Source: Cephalopachus bancanus (Eukaryota; Chordata; Mammalia; Primates; Tarsiidae). Taken from it: a stretch of DNA of 64,000 nt. The position numbers and the translations under genes are program-made. The DNA is taken from NCBI GenBank assembly GCA_027257055.1, contig JAPVLO010000182.1, positions 7,068,001 to 7,132,000 of the forward strand. The letters are read 5' to 3'. Within the stretch, counting starts at the first letter, position 1; every line of letters starts with the position of its first letter. Below are positions 48,147 through 59,815 of the stretch, one piece after another. The notes beneath the pieces were generated by a model, which saw nothing but the letters and a program-made list of their open reading frames with translations, had not been told where the DNA came from and did not search any database.

Positions 48147-48160
48147 AAAACTCAAGCCCT

Positions 48161-48459
48161 AGCCAGGCTCAGTGGCTCAGCCTGTAATCCCACACTTTTG
48201 GAGGCTAAGGTGAGTGGATTGCCTGAGTCCATGGGTTCGAGACCCACCTGGGCAACTTGGCGAGATCTCATCTCTACAATAAATCAAAAAATCAGCCGAG
48301 CATGGTAGCATGAGCCTGTAGTTCCAGCTATTTGGAAGGCTGAGGCGGAAGGACTGCCGGAGCCCAGTAGGTCGAGGCTGCAATGGCCAGGAGCGGCAAC
48401 TGCACTCCAGTCTGGGTGACAGAGTGAGACTCCAACTCAAAAAACAAACAAAAAAAAAA
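48161..48459 (+). mobile_element. strepsirrhine Alu, 14-bp TSD
   Basis: Duplication aaaactcaagccct (48147-48160) and aaaacttaagcctt (from 48460). Retains caacttggcgagatctc. Confidence 0.93.
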
Positions 48460-48473
48460 AACTTAAGCCTTAT

Positions 48474-49254
48474 TCTTATATCCTCAAGAAATTAGTCAAA
48501 TGGAGAGAATTAGTTCAATTAATTGTCTCTGCTCAGATAGAAAATCACCCCCCAAAACTCAGGTGTGACTTGCAGCCTAGAGAATCTAGAAACTCTAACA
48601 ACCTCCTCCACATACTACTGCTTTGAAAAAAGCTCCTTGGTTCTCACTAAACCCAATTGAAGAAAATTATTAAAAGCATTATTTGCTCATTCTTTACAAG
48701 TATCTATCTACTTAAAATATAGTAAATATTACCCAAGTTAGAATGAAACATATTCCTATTATAGCTTTAGTTTTTATTTTTAGTCATTTAAACTTCCACT
48801 ATTCATTTATGTCATCCTACCAAAATGCAACACTGCACATTTTTTAAGGGAAAGGCTTAGAATGCTATTTAAATCACACTTCCAACTCTACTAGAATCAA
48901 TGTAAATATACTGACAATAGAGTTGTTCTTTTATGATCAACATGAACTATAAAAGAAAAAGCAATGTTCTATGAGCGTAGGTACTTATGTCTTAAATATA
49001 TAAAAACAAGTTATCAAATTTATTTAGGTGTTGATTTCAGAAACATTTATAAAACATTTACATGTGTCATTTTTTAAAGGAATTAAATATATAATCTTGC
49101 ATATCTGGAACTAGTGTAGGTAATTAATGTAGGTTTTACTTATTTAATAAGAGTTACAGAAGAAGAGTTTAGAAGCTTTTACTTTTCTAAAAACTGGAAA
49201 ATAATTATTATTTGTCTAGTTTAGCACTATATTACAAAGAAAGTCACTTATCTT
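48474..49254. other. AT-rich sequence, nothing recognised
   Basis: No repeat or coding-like frame recognised. Confidence 0.4.
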
Positions 49255-49905
49255 AGAGATCATTTCTCACCCTCTAGAATGGCTATTAATAAAGAAAGAC
49301 AATAACAACTGCTAGTAAGGATGTAAAGAAATTGGATCCCTCATATACTGCTAATGAGAATGTAAGATATTACAGCCACTTTAGAAAAACAGTCTGGCGG
49401 TAACTGTAGAGTAATAACCCAGCAATTCTGCTGCTAGGTATATGCCAAGAAAACTGAAAACATATGCTCACATAAAAAATTAGTATACAAATGTGCACAG
49501 CAGCACTGTACATAATAGCCAAAAAATGCAAACAACACAGATGTTCAAAAACTGATAAATAAATGAAAATAATGTGGTATATCCATACAATGGAATATTA
49601 TTGTTTAAAAACATAATGTTTAAAAAGGAAGAAAGTAGTAACATATATTACAAAATAGATGAACCTTGAAAACAGGCTAAGCGCAAGTGGCCAAAAACAA
49701 AGACCACCTATTATATAAATCCATTCACATGGGATGTCTGGAATAGGCAAATCCATAGAGACAGAAAGTAGATTAGTGGTTGCCAGGGGATATACAGAAA
49801 GAAGAGATGACTGCTAATGAAATGGGCTTCTTTCGGGGGTAATAAAAATATTCTGGATTATATATTGGTGACAGTTGTATACTTCTTAAAAATTTACCAT
49901 TTTTA
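49255..49905 (+). pseudogene. old L1 3' end, sense
   Basis: ctctagaatggctattaataa, tatactgctaatgagaatgt, ctaggtatatgccaagaaaa, cagcagcactgtacataatagc, gtatatccatacaatggaat and ttagtggttgccaggggat are L1M 3' landmarks. No open frame. Confidence 0.85.
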
Positions 49906-49912
49906 CTGTGAT

Positions 49913-50082
49913 TGCTATGGTTTGATTATTTGTCGTCTCCCAAACTCATGTTGAAATCTAATTGCCATAGTAACAGTATTAAGACGTGGAACCTTTAAGA
50001 AGTGATTAGGCCATGAGGGCTTCTGCCCGCATGAATGGGTTCATAGTGTTATCTCAGAAGTGGGTTCCTTATAAAAGGCAAA
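49913..50082 (+). mobile_element. MaLR-type LTR 5' part
   Basis: tgctatggtttgattatttg, catgttgaaatctaattgcc, aagaagtgattaggccatgagg and gggttccttataaaagg are the U3 start of an MLT1/MST-type LTR, cut off by the Alu fragment. Confidence 0.8.
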
Positions 50083-50286
50083 TTTGGTGAGACTTCATCT
50101 CTACAAAAAAAAATTTTTTTTTAATTAACTAGGTGTGGTGGTGGTGCATACCTGCAGTTCTAGCTTCTTAGAAGGCTGAGGCAGGAGGATCGCTCAAGTC
50201 TTAGGAGTTGGAGGCCACAGTGAGCCATGATTATGCCACTGCACTCCAGTCCGGGTAACAGGGTGAGACTTCAACTCAAAAAAGGG
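50083..50286 (+). mobile_element. 5'-truncated Alu
   Basis: Begins at tggtgagacttcatctctac in the middle of the left monomer; right monomer complete. Confidence 0.88.
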
Positions 50287-50542
50287 AGGGGGGAAATGGA
50301 GGGGGTAGATGTTGGTCCATTAAATCCCCTGGAAGTCACCTGGAGGACGACAGCGTGCTTTCTGCTCACCCTGGCTCTTGCAAGCTGTGTGCACGCTGCT
50401 CCTGCGATACCTGCACAACAGCCCGCAAGGGACCTAGAAGTAGAGGACAGGTAGTTGCTATGACGCAAAGAGTGAAACTAACCACAAATAACCACAATTA
50501 GGTCCAAGCCTTCCCCTGGAAGTTGCAAGTCTGTAGCATACT

Positions 50543-51116
50543 CCAGAGTTCCAAATATGAGGGTGGGGGGATCCAAAAAACCCCAGAATTATCTTCTGGA
50601 GGGCAGGCCCCTTGCAGTAGAGTTGGAATTTGTTCCTCTGGATGAAACAACCAACCACAGTTTTTATCTAGAAGTTTTGAGAAGGTTTGGTCACAATCTG
50701 CGAAAGAAACTACCCAAGTTGTGGCAAACAGGTGACTGGTTCTTCCATGAGAGCACACCTGCTCACACCCTGCTGAGTATTCAGTAGTTTTTGACCAAAG
50801 CATCATGACCCCCAAGCCCCACCGTTCCTATTCGCCCGATCTCAATCTCGTCCAGAGGGACTTCTTTCTGTTTTCCCAATGAAAACAGTTCTCAAAGGAG
50901 AACATTTTGCTGATGTTGAAAAGGTGAAACAAAAAAATGGGAGAAGCACTAAAAGGAATCAAGATTGATGAGTTCAAAAACTGTTTTGAGCATCAGAAAA
51001 AACATCTCAATGAGTGTATTGCATCAAAGTGTACTTTGCCTTATTATTCTTAAACATGGAAGAATAAGTACACAATTTTTAATAAATAACTCTGGGGTTT
51101 TTTGAGTCTCCCCTCG
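50543..51116 (+). mobile_element. mariner transposon, internally deleted
   Basis: The 5' end tatgagggtggggggatcc and the complement of the 3' end (tacgaggggagactc) share the word aaaaaaccccagaatta/aaaaaaccccagagtta, forming inverted repeats of about 30 bp beside TA. The frame at 50557-50787 joins the 5' end directly to mid-transposase: FYLEVLRRF at residues 36-44 and TGDWFFHESTPAH at 58-70. The family normally has HDNAPAH there, carrying a catalytic Asp; here it is ESTPAH, so that Asp is gone. C-terminal sequence continues after frame breaks to aactgttttgagcat and tttgccttattattc. Dead copy. Confidence 0.85.
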
Positions 51117-51321
51117 TAGTTATATCAGATTCTGCCAGTATAACTATTATCTAGATGGGGAGAAAAATTTGTGAAGCTTCCTACTCCACCATCATCCCAG
51201 AATCCCATTCTGATAGCTATATAACTTTGTGAATATACTAAAAGCCATTAAACTATACACTATAAAAGGGTAAATTTTACTGTATGTGGATTATATATCA
51301 GTTTCTTAAAAGAATGAGTAA

Positions 51322-51645
<324 letters not shown>

Positions 51646-52379
51646 AGAAATATTTTTAAGATGTAAACATCTTTATTAAAAATAATGTCACAACTGATAA
51701 CCAATCGCTTTTACCACATTTCAATGCATTCATCACAACTTGAGGTTAAAAAGGACTTTAAAAAGTTGCAAGCTAAAATAAAACCCAGGATGGGATCACA
51801 CCTGTTACTCACACTACTCCCTTAGGGTGAGTTATGAAGCACTGGTACATTCTGAGCATCATAAATGATCTTGATTACAGTCCTGTGTACATAAGGCAAA
51901 GATTATAAGTTTGAAAAATAAACTTTATGAACTTCTTGTCAGGAGTTACATTTTGAACAAGCAGCCAGTGACTGCTAATTTTGACTCTGTACTGCAATAA
52001 ATGTCCAAAACCTAAAATCTAGTGTATACGCTTGCTATGTCTCAGTTTTACTAAGTCCCTTCTAGGAAAAAAAAAAAATTAGCCAGGAACTCAGAACAAT
52101 TGCATGTAATAGCTTAAAATTTTGTCAATTCAAATTAATAGAACCTGAGGGCTATATGAATTATCGCTTGTTAAAATAATGTGTAAATTATTAATGCATT
52201 AAAATAATTTTATTATTCCTACTACATGGAGTAATTCATTTTAATTTTAGTAAAGTATACTGAAATGCCAAACTAAGAGTCTGCCTAGGCCTACTTCATT
52301 AAGTCCATACCTATTAGGTGAATAATAACTATGTCCATAATAAGATGAAGAATAAAAAGATGTTAGCCCCCATACTAAA
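51646..52379 (-). other. unique sequence, possible 3'UTR end on minus strand
   Basis: No repeat recognised. On the minus strand AATAAA lies at 51677-51672 with a GT-rich word after it, and further AATAAA-like words lie upstream. It reads like the end of a transcript but has no attached frame. Confidence 0.3.
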
Positions 52380-52640
52380 GGAATTTACAAAAAAATACAA
52401 AATGAAAGGAAGCAGGTAATATATGCTGGGGGCAGATTATAAATGTTGAGAATCTTATACTTTAACACACAGGTAATGAAAGAACCATTAAATTATTTAA
52501 CGTGTCAGACAAAACTAGGCACAGGAAGACCACTGGTAGCTAACACAATAGTCAAGACAAGGACGAAAAATCTAGAGTAAGGCAATGGCAGGAGGACAGG
52601 TGAAAAAGACTCTCAAGCAGTATTTAGGAGACAGAATCAC
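52380..52640 (+). mobile_element. ancient interspersed repeat, family not assigned
   Basis: acaatagtcaagacaaggac, gtaaggcaatggcaggagg and agaatcactaggactcggtga resemble the distal part of the same old repeat as 35935-36520. Confidence 0.4.
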
Positions 52641-52689
52641 TAGGACTCGGTGACTGTACACAGAGGAAGAAGTATCACCTCAAGAGTAA

Positions 52690-52905
52690 GGCTTGCATAC
52701 GCTTTGAAACCAAATTCCCCTGGGCTGGAGGTCTGGCTCTGCCTCATTCCAGCTGTGCACACTGGGCAATGACTTCACCTCGACAGGTCTCCATTTCCTC
52801 CCTAAAATGGGGATAATGATAGTGCCCACATATCATCGGGTTTTCATGAAGCCTAAATTAGAAAGAAGGCACTTACTTACACAGTGTCTGTTACATGGGA
52901 TGACA
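52690..52905 (+). mobile_element. MIR SINE
   Basis: ctggctctgcctcattccagctgtg, gacttcacctcgacaggtctcc, cctaaaatggggataatgata and cacttacttacacagtgtctg give the MIR order in sense. Confidence 0.88.
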
Positions 52906-53082
52906 AGGACAATAGGAAAAACAGGAAGACTTGTTGAAGGGGCTGAGGGTGGAGATTAGCTAGCTACATTAACTTGAGGCCTACTGACAAAATGGGTAAG
53001 TCTGGGGAATGATGAACAGTACAAGAGGATTTGTGAAGGCAAATTAAATAAAAAATAGCTCTAAAGATTTCTAGCTTTCAGG

Positions 53083-53159
53083 CCAGGCACAGTGGCTCAC
53101 ACCTGTAACCTCTGCACTTTGGGAGGCCAAGGCAGGAGGACTGCTTGAGATAGATAGAC

Positions 53160-53202
<43 letters not shown>
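53083..53202 (+). repeat. Alu head with (GATA)n/(GACA)n tail
   Basis: 53083-53150 is the first half of an Alu left monomer, ending gactgcttgaga. It passes into (GATA)n then (GACA)n to 53202, a compound tetranucleotide repeat likely to be variable in length. Confidence 0.92.
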
Positions 53203-53809
53203 TCACTCACTCTTAGGGGAAAATAAGATTTCTAGCTTTCAAAGATCTTGAACACCATGTTACACAATATTTGGACTGAATAACAAATTACTGCCTTCTA
53301 AAAAGCAGAATTTAGAGCTCATGTATTATATCATGCTTTCTACTTTATAGGTGAGGAAACTGAAACCCACAGAATGAAAAAACACTTCAAAGTCACATCA
53401 GTCACAGATATTCACAGTATGAACTCATTAATAAGTTAAATGCTATTCATACTCTTCATTTGCTTAGCAAAATGAGCCCTTACATGCAACTTCTTAAGAT
53501 AATGGCAAACTTGAAATTACTGGGATAAAAATTGAGAAGATTTAATGCAGTCTAGTGACAAATGGATATAATAAGAGCTTTCAACAAATATTATTAAAAC
53601 TCTTCTTCCAAAAATAAACCACAGAATTTTCTGAAAGCTCAAATGCCTTCCATGTGCTAGGGCCGCCTTTTCAATGATGACATAAATTTTAAATATGAAG
53701 ATTCTTAATAGTAAAATTTTTAATATTAATAAATTTTTTTCTTTTAAAAAAAATTTCCCCTTTCCTGTGGTGCAGAAAAATTGTGTGGTTTTTTTGTTTC
53801 CTTTTAACT
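53203..53809. other. AT-rich sequence
   Basis: ggtgaggaaactgaaaccca (about 53350) may be a MIR scrap. Otherwise nothing recognised. Confidence 0.4.
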
Positions 53810-54062
53810 TTTAATTTTTTATTTTAAAGATGTGGGGTGCAATTCAGGGACAGGTATACAAATGTTCATTATGCAGGTAATGCAGGTACTCTTATTGATG
53901 AGGTATGCCCCCACTTCCCCAGGCAGATTCCCACTACTGCCAATCCCGCTCCCCGCACCCCTTTCAGCAGTTTCCCACTACTGCCAATCCTTTTCTTAGA
54001 GTATTATGATAATTGTTCAAGGTCCGCTTATGAGTGAGAACATGTGTTCTTTGTTTCTGTGA
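53810..54062 (-). mobile_element. young-type L1 3'UTR, antisense
   Basis: Complement of the 3'UTR at 47130-47345: ggggtgcaattcagggacagg, tacaaatgttcattatgcagg, gataattgttcaaggtccgc and gagtgagaacatgtgttctttg. Contains a local duplication of tttcccactactgccaatcc. Confidence 0.82.
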
Positions 54063-54916
54063 AAAATTGTGTTTTTTAATCAAGTAAATATATTTCCTGA
54101 AGTATTCTGTCTCATAAATTCAACTAACATTCGTTGTCCTCATGTTGAAAAATAAATATAATTACAGGGACAATAATGGTTATAAAAAGCTTATTTTTTA
54201 CAATCCTCTGTAAGATAGATCCTAGCTCACAAAAATACTGTGTGAATGGTGTATGTAAAAGATCTATAATAGTCTCTAAATGCCAGTAATGACTCCTATT
54301 TTTCCTCTTACCTCTTTTTGTAACTCTCTCCTTTCACTGTATGCATCACTCTGTCTACGTCCTGCTTAAGCTCCATAAGGTACTGCCAGATTGGTGTTTC
54401 ACCAAACAAAGGTTGTCCCAGTCCTCAAAAAAGGCAGACATTACTATATTCTGTACATAAGTATTTTTTACTCTATTCGGAAGCAAAGCTATTTAGGGAA
54501 AAGCAAGACCAGCCAATAAGCCAAAATTTTTACAGACATCACAATCAAAGCAATAATATAAATTATATGGATGTCAAGGCCCTCAGAATCCTAGTTTTTG
54601 TTTTAAAAAAAAAAGTTACATATAAAGATACTTGAATATTCTACTGAAAGATTATTTTTCAATATTGTAAGACTTTCTGTCCTTATAAAATTTGTTGAAT
54701 TAAAGTAAAAATCTGTTTTCAATTTACTGCATATTAATACAGGAATAATGCAATTTTTGTGCAGCCTAATTCAATCACACCCACACATTAATATATGCTC
54801 AATTATACTTTTTGTTTTCATTTTCAGACAAATTGTATTGGCCTTGATTTCTAAAAAGGTTTAAGGTATTTTATTATGCCTCTAAGAAAATTCCATGTTG
54901 TGGTTTGTAACATTTC
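54063..54916. other. AT-rich sequence, nothing recognised
   Basis: No repeat or coding-like frame recognised. Confidence 0.4.
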
Positions 54917-54917
54917 T

Positions 54918-55216
54918 TTTTTTATTTTTGAGTTGGAATCCTACTAGTCCTTCCTACTAGAGTGCAGTGGCATGCTCACAGCCACACCAGCATCGATCTG
55001 CTGGGCTACAGTGATCCTTCCGTCTCAGCCTTCCAAGTAGCTGGAACTACAGGTGCCCGCTACCACACCTAGCTAATTTTTTGATTTTTATTTTTATTGT
55101 AGAGACAAGGTCTCACCATTGTGCCCAGACTGGTCTCAAACCCACAGGCTCAGGCAATCCTCTCGCCTCAGCCTCCCAAAGGGCTTGGATTACAGGCTTA
55201 AGTCACTGCATCCTGC
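54918..55216 (-). mobile_element. Alu, inverted, 17-bp TSD
   Basis: Duplication tggtttgtaacatttct at 54901-54917 and 55217-55233, exact. Confidence 0.96.
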
Positions 55217-55233
55217 TGGTTTGTAACATTTCT

Positions 55234-57120
55234 AAACATTGAGAAAGAAAATTGCTGAACCAAAAGAAACTGACCTGCAAGGAGCTGATGTAGCATATAG
55301 AAACAGACCTACGGGTATACATTTTTCAATTTTGGAACCTACAAGAAAAAGTTGAATGGAAAATTATTATAAGTACTAAAGAGTGAACTTGTAGCCAAAG
55401 TAGGCCATCTCTAGAGGTTTTGCCACCTATTCAAAGAGGGGAGACTTTCGAGACGAGAAAGTTCTGACCTTTCTGACAGACGACCGTCACAATAAGGGTC
55501 AATGGCATAATACTCTGTAGTTAAATGGCCAAATATCTAAACCTGGCAAAAAGGTGAATATTTCAGTAGAAAATTGTAAAATAATTAATAGACTCGACCT
55601 AAAAGAATCCAAAGACTTGAACAAAACAATAAGAGAAAATAGTTTTATGACAACAGAGCTAATATAAAATTACTTAGATTCATATACAAGTAGAATTTAT
55701 TTTACTGAAATAACATTTGTCACTAAGTCAAAGTGCCAAGATTACATGTAGTCTAATATTTGAGAATGGAAACCCTAAAGAGTTCATCTTTTTTTTTAAG
55801 TGACCTTGGTATAATGTACCCACAATAAAATCAACTCTTCAGTAACACAGATGGTAGACTAGACACTGCCAATGTTTTAGGCTTAGAAAATGCTTTTAAT
55901 TTTTTTTTTATTTCCACATGCTGTGTTCACTGCTTTACATATGTCTCTGGCTGCCAAAGAATTGTTAACTAATCGGCATGAGATTCATTTTGTTAGTACA
56001 CAGCTGGGTACTTTAGTCATACAACATCTGCTTCTCAACACATCTTCTGCCTTTTCTTTATCTATCTCAAAACAGTTTCTAAAAGTTGTCACAGTAAAGT
56101 ATATATGCTCCCTCTCAATATTTGGAAGCTGAACCTGATAATCATCATTATGTTTATTATTACTGTACTAAATTATAAGTGGATTCTGAATAATTAAAAA
56201 CCATCTAGTAAATATAAGGATCTGGAAAATCTGGCATTAACATTGATTTGTGAAACAATTTAGCTGAGTACTTTAGCTGAGTACTCTAGCTGAGTACTCT
56301 TATTGAGTATGGGACTCAATAAGAATCATGTAATAATCACATGTTAATTGCCTACGTATATATCTCTAAGTGAAGATCTAATGGAAAAATAACTGCTTCA
56401 AAATGTAAATATTAAGAAGAAAATTAAGATGTATGCAGTAACTATAGGAAAGAAAAGACTTCATACTGAAGCCAAGATTCAGATTTTCCAAGTTTTTCAC
56501 TATTTATTACAGATGGACCATTAATCAGGCATTAATTATCCATGTCCTTGGCTTCTGCTTTTCCACTTTGGATGACTGTATGTCAAGGTACAGAAAAATA
56601 ACCCCCCTCCCAAAAAAAAAAAAGAAAAAAGAAAAAGAAAACCCAACCATGGGTCATTCAACTCATGATATATTCTATTCCAAATGGTTCTTTGCAAATT
56701 GGTTGGCAGTCATATTATTCCCTATAGGAATAATATACAAGAGTAGTCAACTCTCAAGCCAGTCCTCAAAAGCCAAAATGTAGCTGAATTAGAAAATGGT
56801 ACACAACTGAAACATTCTTTATATCACTATTTCTATGGCAAAATTCATCAAGAATCCCAGTGAGCATTTGAGTAACGTATTTTCCCCCAATCACTGGCAA
56901 AGCAGCAACAACTCCAAAGTTGCTTTCCTTTTCGCTCCTAATCAGCCAAAAAACAGGGTAAGAAGGCAGAAGGAAGTCCAATAATTGTGGAAGGTTCCAA
57001 CAACAGGAAGCTGGGTGATAGAAGGCAGAATTACAGAAGATCCTACCGTTTCCATTGAGTATGATAAAGGTGATAGGGGAAGTCCCATCCATGAGATACC
57101 AGGGGAGAAAAAGTGGCCTT
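55234..57120. other. mostly unique sequence
   Basis: Holds only the short tandem/hairpin at 56258-56323. The 122-codon minus frame 57134-56766 is not recognised and lies in sequence without other gene-like signals. Confidence 0.35.
56258..56323. repeat. 13-bp tandem repeat next to a perfect hairpin
   Basis: tagctgagtact(t/c)t repeats three times (56260-56297). It is followed by cttattgagt (56299-56308), loop atggg, actcaataag (56314-56323), a perfect 10-bp stem. Confidence 0.9.
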
Positions 57121-57135
57121 AAGAATACCATCATT

Positions 57136-57431
57136 GGCCAGGCTCAGTTGGCTCAGCCTGTAATCCCAGCACTTTGGGAGGCCGAAGCGAGTGGATTGCC
57201 TGAGACCACGGGCTCGAAACCAGCCCTGGCAACTTGGTGAGACGTCATCTCTACAATAAACCAAAAAAATTAGCTGGGCATGGTAGCTCACACCTGTAGT
57301 TCCAGCTTCTTGGAAGGCTGAAGTGGAAGGATCACTGGAACCCAGCAGGTGGATGCTGGGGTGGCCGTGCATGTGCCACTGCACTCCACCCTGGGTGACA
57401 GAGTGAAACACCAGCTTAAAAAAAAAAAAAA
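57136..57431 (+). mobile_element. strepsirrhine Alu, 14-15-bp TSD
   Basis: Duplication aagaataccatcat (57121-57134) and aagaatatcatcat (57432-57445), one mismatch. Confidence 0.94.
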
Positions 57432-57639
57432 AAGAATATCATCATCTTTGGGAGGTTGAAGGATAGAGCTCTAAAAAGGCCAGTAGCAACAAATTATCAG
57501 GGGGACCCCAGCAATGTCATGAGGTTTTGCTATTATCTATCTAGTAGGAGTTGTTGTCCACTTGGTTTTTGTTGCTTGACTGAGTGTGTGTGTGTGGGGG
57601 GGAACAGTCAGAGCAGTAACATCTGCTGGCAATTCAGAT

Positions 57640-57968
57640 ATGCCAAAGCAAAACCATAAAAGGCTTCCTATAAGGGAAAAGGTAGAAGTTCTCAATTTCA
57701 TAAAGAAAAGAAAAAGCAAATGCTGAGGTTGTTAAGACCTATGATAAGAATGAATCTTAAATCCATGAAATTGCAAAGGAAAAAGCAATTAGTGCTAGTT
57801 TTGCTGTTGCACCTCAAACGGCAAAAGTTACAGCCACAGCACAAGATAAGTGACTAGCTAAGATGGAAAAGACAGTAAATATGTGGGTGAAAGATCAAAT
57901 TCAGTACTGTCTGCAGTTTCAGGCATCCTCTGAGGGTCTTAGGATGTGTTCCCCCAGGATAAGGGGAG
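57640..57968 (+). pseudogene. Tigger transposon fragment
   Basis: gaaaaggtagaagttctcaat, gaggttgttaagacctatgat, catgaaattgcaaaggaaaa, gttttgctgttgcacctcaaac and gactagctaagatggaaaag are the N-terminal coding part of a Tigger (pogo-type, centromere-protein-B-like helix-turn-helix) transposase. This then jumps to the 3' terminus (ctgcagtttcaggcatcc, gtgttcccccaggataagg). The DDE catalytic region is deleted. Confidence 0.85.
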
Positions 57969-58039
57969 AACACTGTATTTCAGGAACTATAAGTAATTAG
58001 TACAGTTGGAACTAATAACAGAAAATGACAAGAGAAGGG

Positions 58040-58135
58040 GGTTATTGCTTGAGCCCAGGAGTTTGAGGTCCACCTGGGCAAAATGGTAAGATCCTGTCAA
58101 AAAATAAAATCGTAAAAAGATTCTATCTCCAAATA
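58040..58135 (+). mobile_element. partial Alu
   Basis: attgcttgagcccaggagtt to atcctgtcaaaaaa; middle of a left monomer only. Confidence 0.75.
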
Positions 58136-58167
58136 ATAATAATAAAGATTGCCACTTTAGTCTTGCG

Positions 58168-58297
58168 GAACCAGGCACAGTGGTATGTGCTTGTAATCAC
58201 AGCTGCTTGAGAGGCTGAGGTGGGAGGATCACTTGAGACCAGGAGTTCAAGACTACCCTGGGCAACATAGAGAGGTCCCTGTCTCCAAAAAAAAACA
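58168..58297 (+). mobile_element. Alu left monomer
   Basis: accaggcacagtggtatgtgc to tccctgtctccaaaaaaaa. Confidence 0.85.
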
Positions 58298-58310
58298 GCA
58301 GGGGGAGAAG

Positions 58311-58605
58311 ACAGGCACAGTGGCTCTTGGCTGTAATTCCAGAAATCTGGGAGGCCCACGCAGGAGGACTGCATGAGCCTAGGAGCTCGAGACCAGCCTA
58401 GGCAACACAGTGAGACCGTCTTTCTACAAAGAATAAACAAAATTAAGCCAGGTGTGGTGGCACACACCTATAGTTCCAGCTACTCAAGAGTCTGAGGCAG
58501 AAGGATCACCTAAGTTTAGGAGGTTGAGGCTGCAGTGAGTGGAGTGCCACTGCACTCCAGCCTGGGCAAAAGGAGAGAGAACCTGACGCTCACCCCACTC
58601 CTCAC
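58311..58605 (+). mobile_element. Alu dimer (AluJ-like)
   Basis: gacaggcacagtggctcttgg to agagagaacctgacgctcacc. Confidence 0.9.
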
Positions 58606-58639
58606 ATAAAGAAAAAAATTATAAAAATCCTTATCTTGA

Positions 58640-58929
58640 GGCGAGCTCAGTGTCTCAGCCTGTAACACGGCACCTTGGGAGGCTGAGGGGAGTGGATTGC
58701 CTGAGCCTGCGTGTTCGAGACCCGCCTGGGCAACTTGGCGAGACCTCATCTCTACAATAAATCAAAAAATTAGCCAGATGTGGTAGCGCGTGCCTGTAGT
58801 TCCAGCTACTCGGAAGGCTGAGGCAGAAGGATTGCCTGAGCCCAGCAAGAAGAGGCTGTGGTGGCCGGGAGCGGCCACTACACTCCAGTCTGGGCGACAG
58901 AATGAGACTACAACTCAAAAAAAAAAAAA
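58640..58929 (+). mobile_element. strepsirrhine Alu
   Basis: gaggcgagctcagtgtctcagcc to agactacaactcaaaa; retains gcaacttggcgagacc. Confidence 0.93.
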
Positions 58930-58933
58930 TCCA

Positions 58934-59221
58934 GCCGGGCTCGGTGGCTCAGCCTGTGATCCCGCGCCTTTGGGAGGCTGAGGTGAGTGGATTGCCTGAG
59001 CCCGCGGGTTCAAGACCCGCCTGGGCAGCGAGACCTCATCTCTACAATAATTCAAAAAATCAGCCGGGCGTGGTAGCACATGCCTGTAATTCCGGCTACT
59101 TGGAAGGCTGAGGCAGGAGGATCGCCGGAGCCCAGCAGCTTGAGGCTGCGGTGGCCGGGAGCGGACACTGCACTCCAGTCTGGGCGACCGAGTGAGACTC
59201 CAACTCAAAAAAAAAAAAAAA
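58934..59221 (+). mobile_element. young strepsirrhine Alu, tail-to-head with the previous copy
   Basis: Nearly consensus, 8-nt-deletion type (gggcagcgagacctc), inserted at the A tail of the preceding Alu. The following word atccttatctt also precedes the 58640 Alu, so that copy's duplication (aatccttatctt) now frames both. Confidence 0.95.
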
Positions 59222-59517
59222 TCCTTATCTTAATCTTGAAAAGAATGGTTGCCACTGGGGCCAAGGGGCTATATTGGAGGACTGAAAACAGTCAACAGTA
59301 CAAACAGAGGGAATAAAAGACCAGCCTCTGAGCTTCTAAACTGTAACTATAGTGCTCCAACACATAAGCAGAAAAAAGACTTAATTCTATAAGCTCTTAA
59401 ACTGAAAGAATAACTGATGCACATAGGTTAGAAACTTAATGTATTATTAAATCTATACAAAGGTAGTAGAGAAATATTTCTGCCAGAGGCAAACATAGTT
59501 AAATAATAAATGACTGA

Positions 59518-59815
59518 GGCCAGGCGCAGTGGCTCATGCCTGACCCAAGTGCTTTGAGAGGCTGAGGCAGGAGGATCCTTTGAGAGATCTGAGTTCAAGA
59601 TTAGCCTGGACAGCATAGCAAGACTCTGTCTCTAAAAAAAATTTTAAAAATTAAGCTGAGTGAGGTGGTGCACTCCTATAGTCTCAGCTACTTTGGCGGT
59701 TGAAGCAGGAAGATCCCTTGAGGCCAGGAGGTTGGGATATAGTAGGCTATGATCACACCATTGCACTCCAGCCTGGACGACAGAGTGAGACCTTGTCCCT
59801 AAAAAGTAATAATAA
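59518..59815 (+). mobile_element. old Alu
   Basis: aggccaggcgcagtggctcatgcc to gagtgagaccttgtccc; AluJ-like with small deletions. Confidence 0.9.

Noticed and set aside
53150..53202. CRISPR-like regular repeats
   Set aside because: Pure GATA/GACA tetranucleotide microsatellite without spacers.
56766..57134. 122-codon minus-strand frame
   Set aside because: No recognisable motif, no repeat of it elsewhere and no gene-like signals around it; most likely chance.
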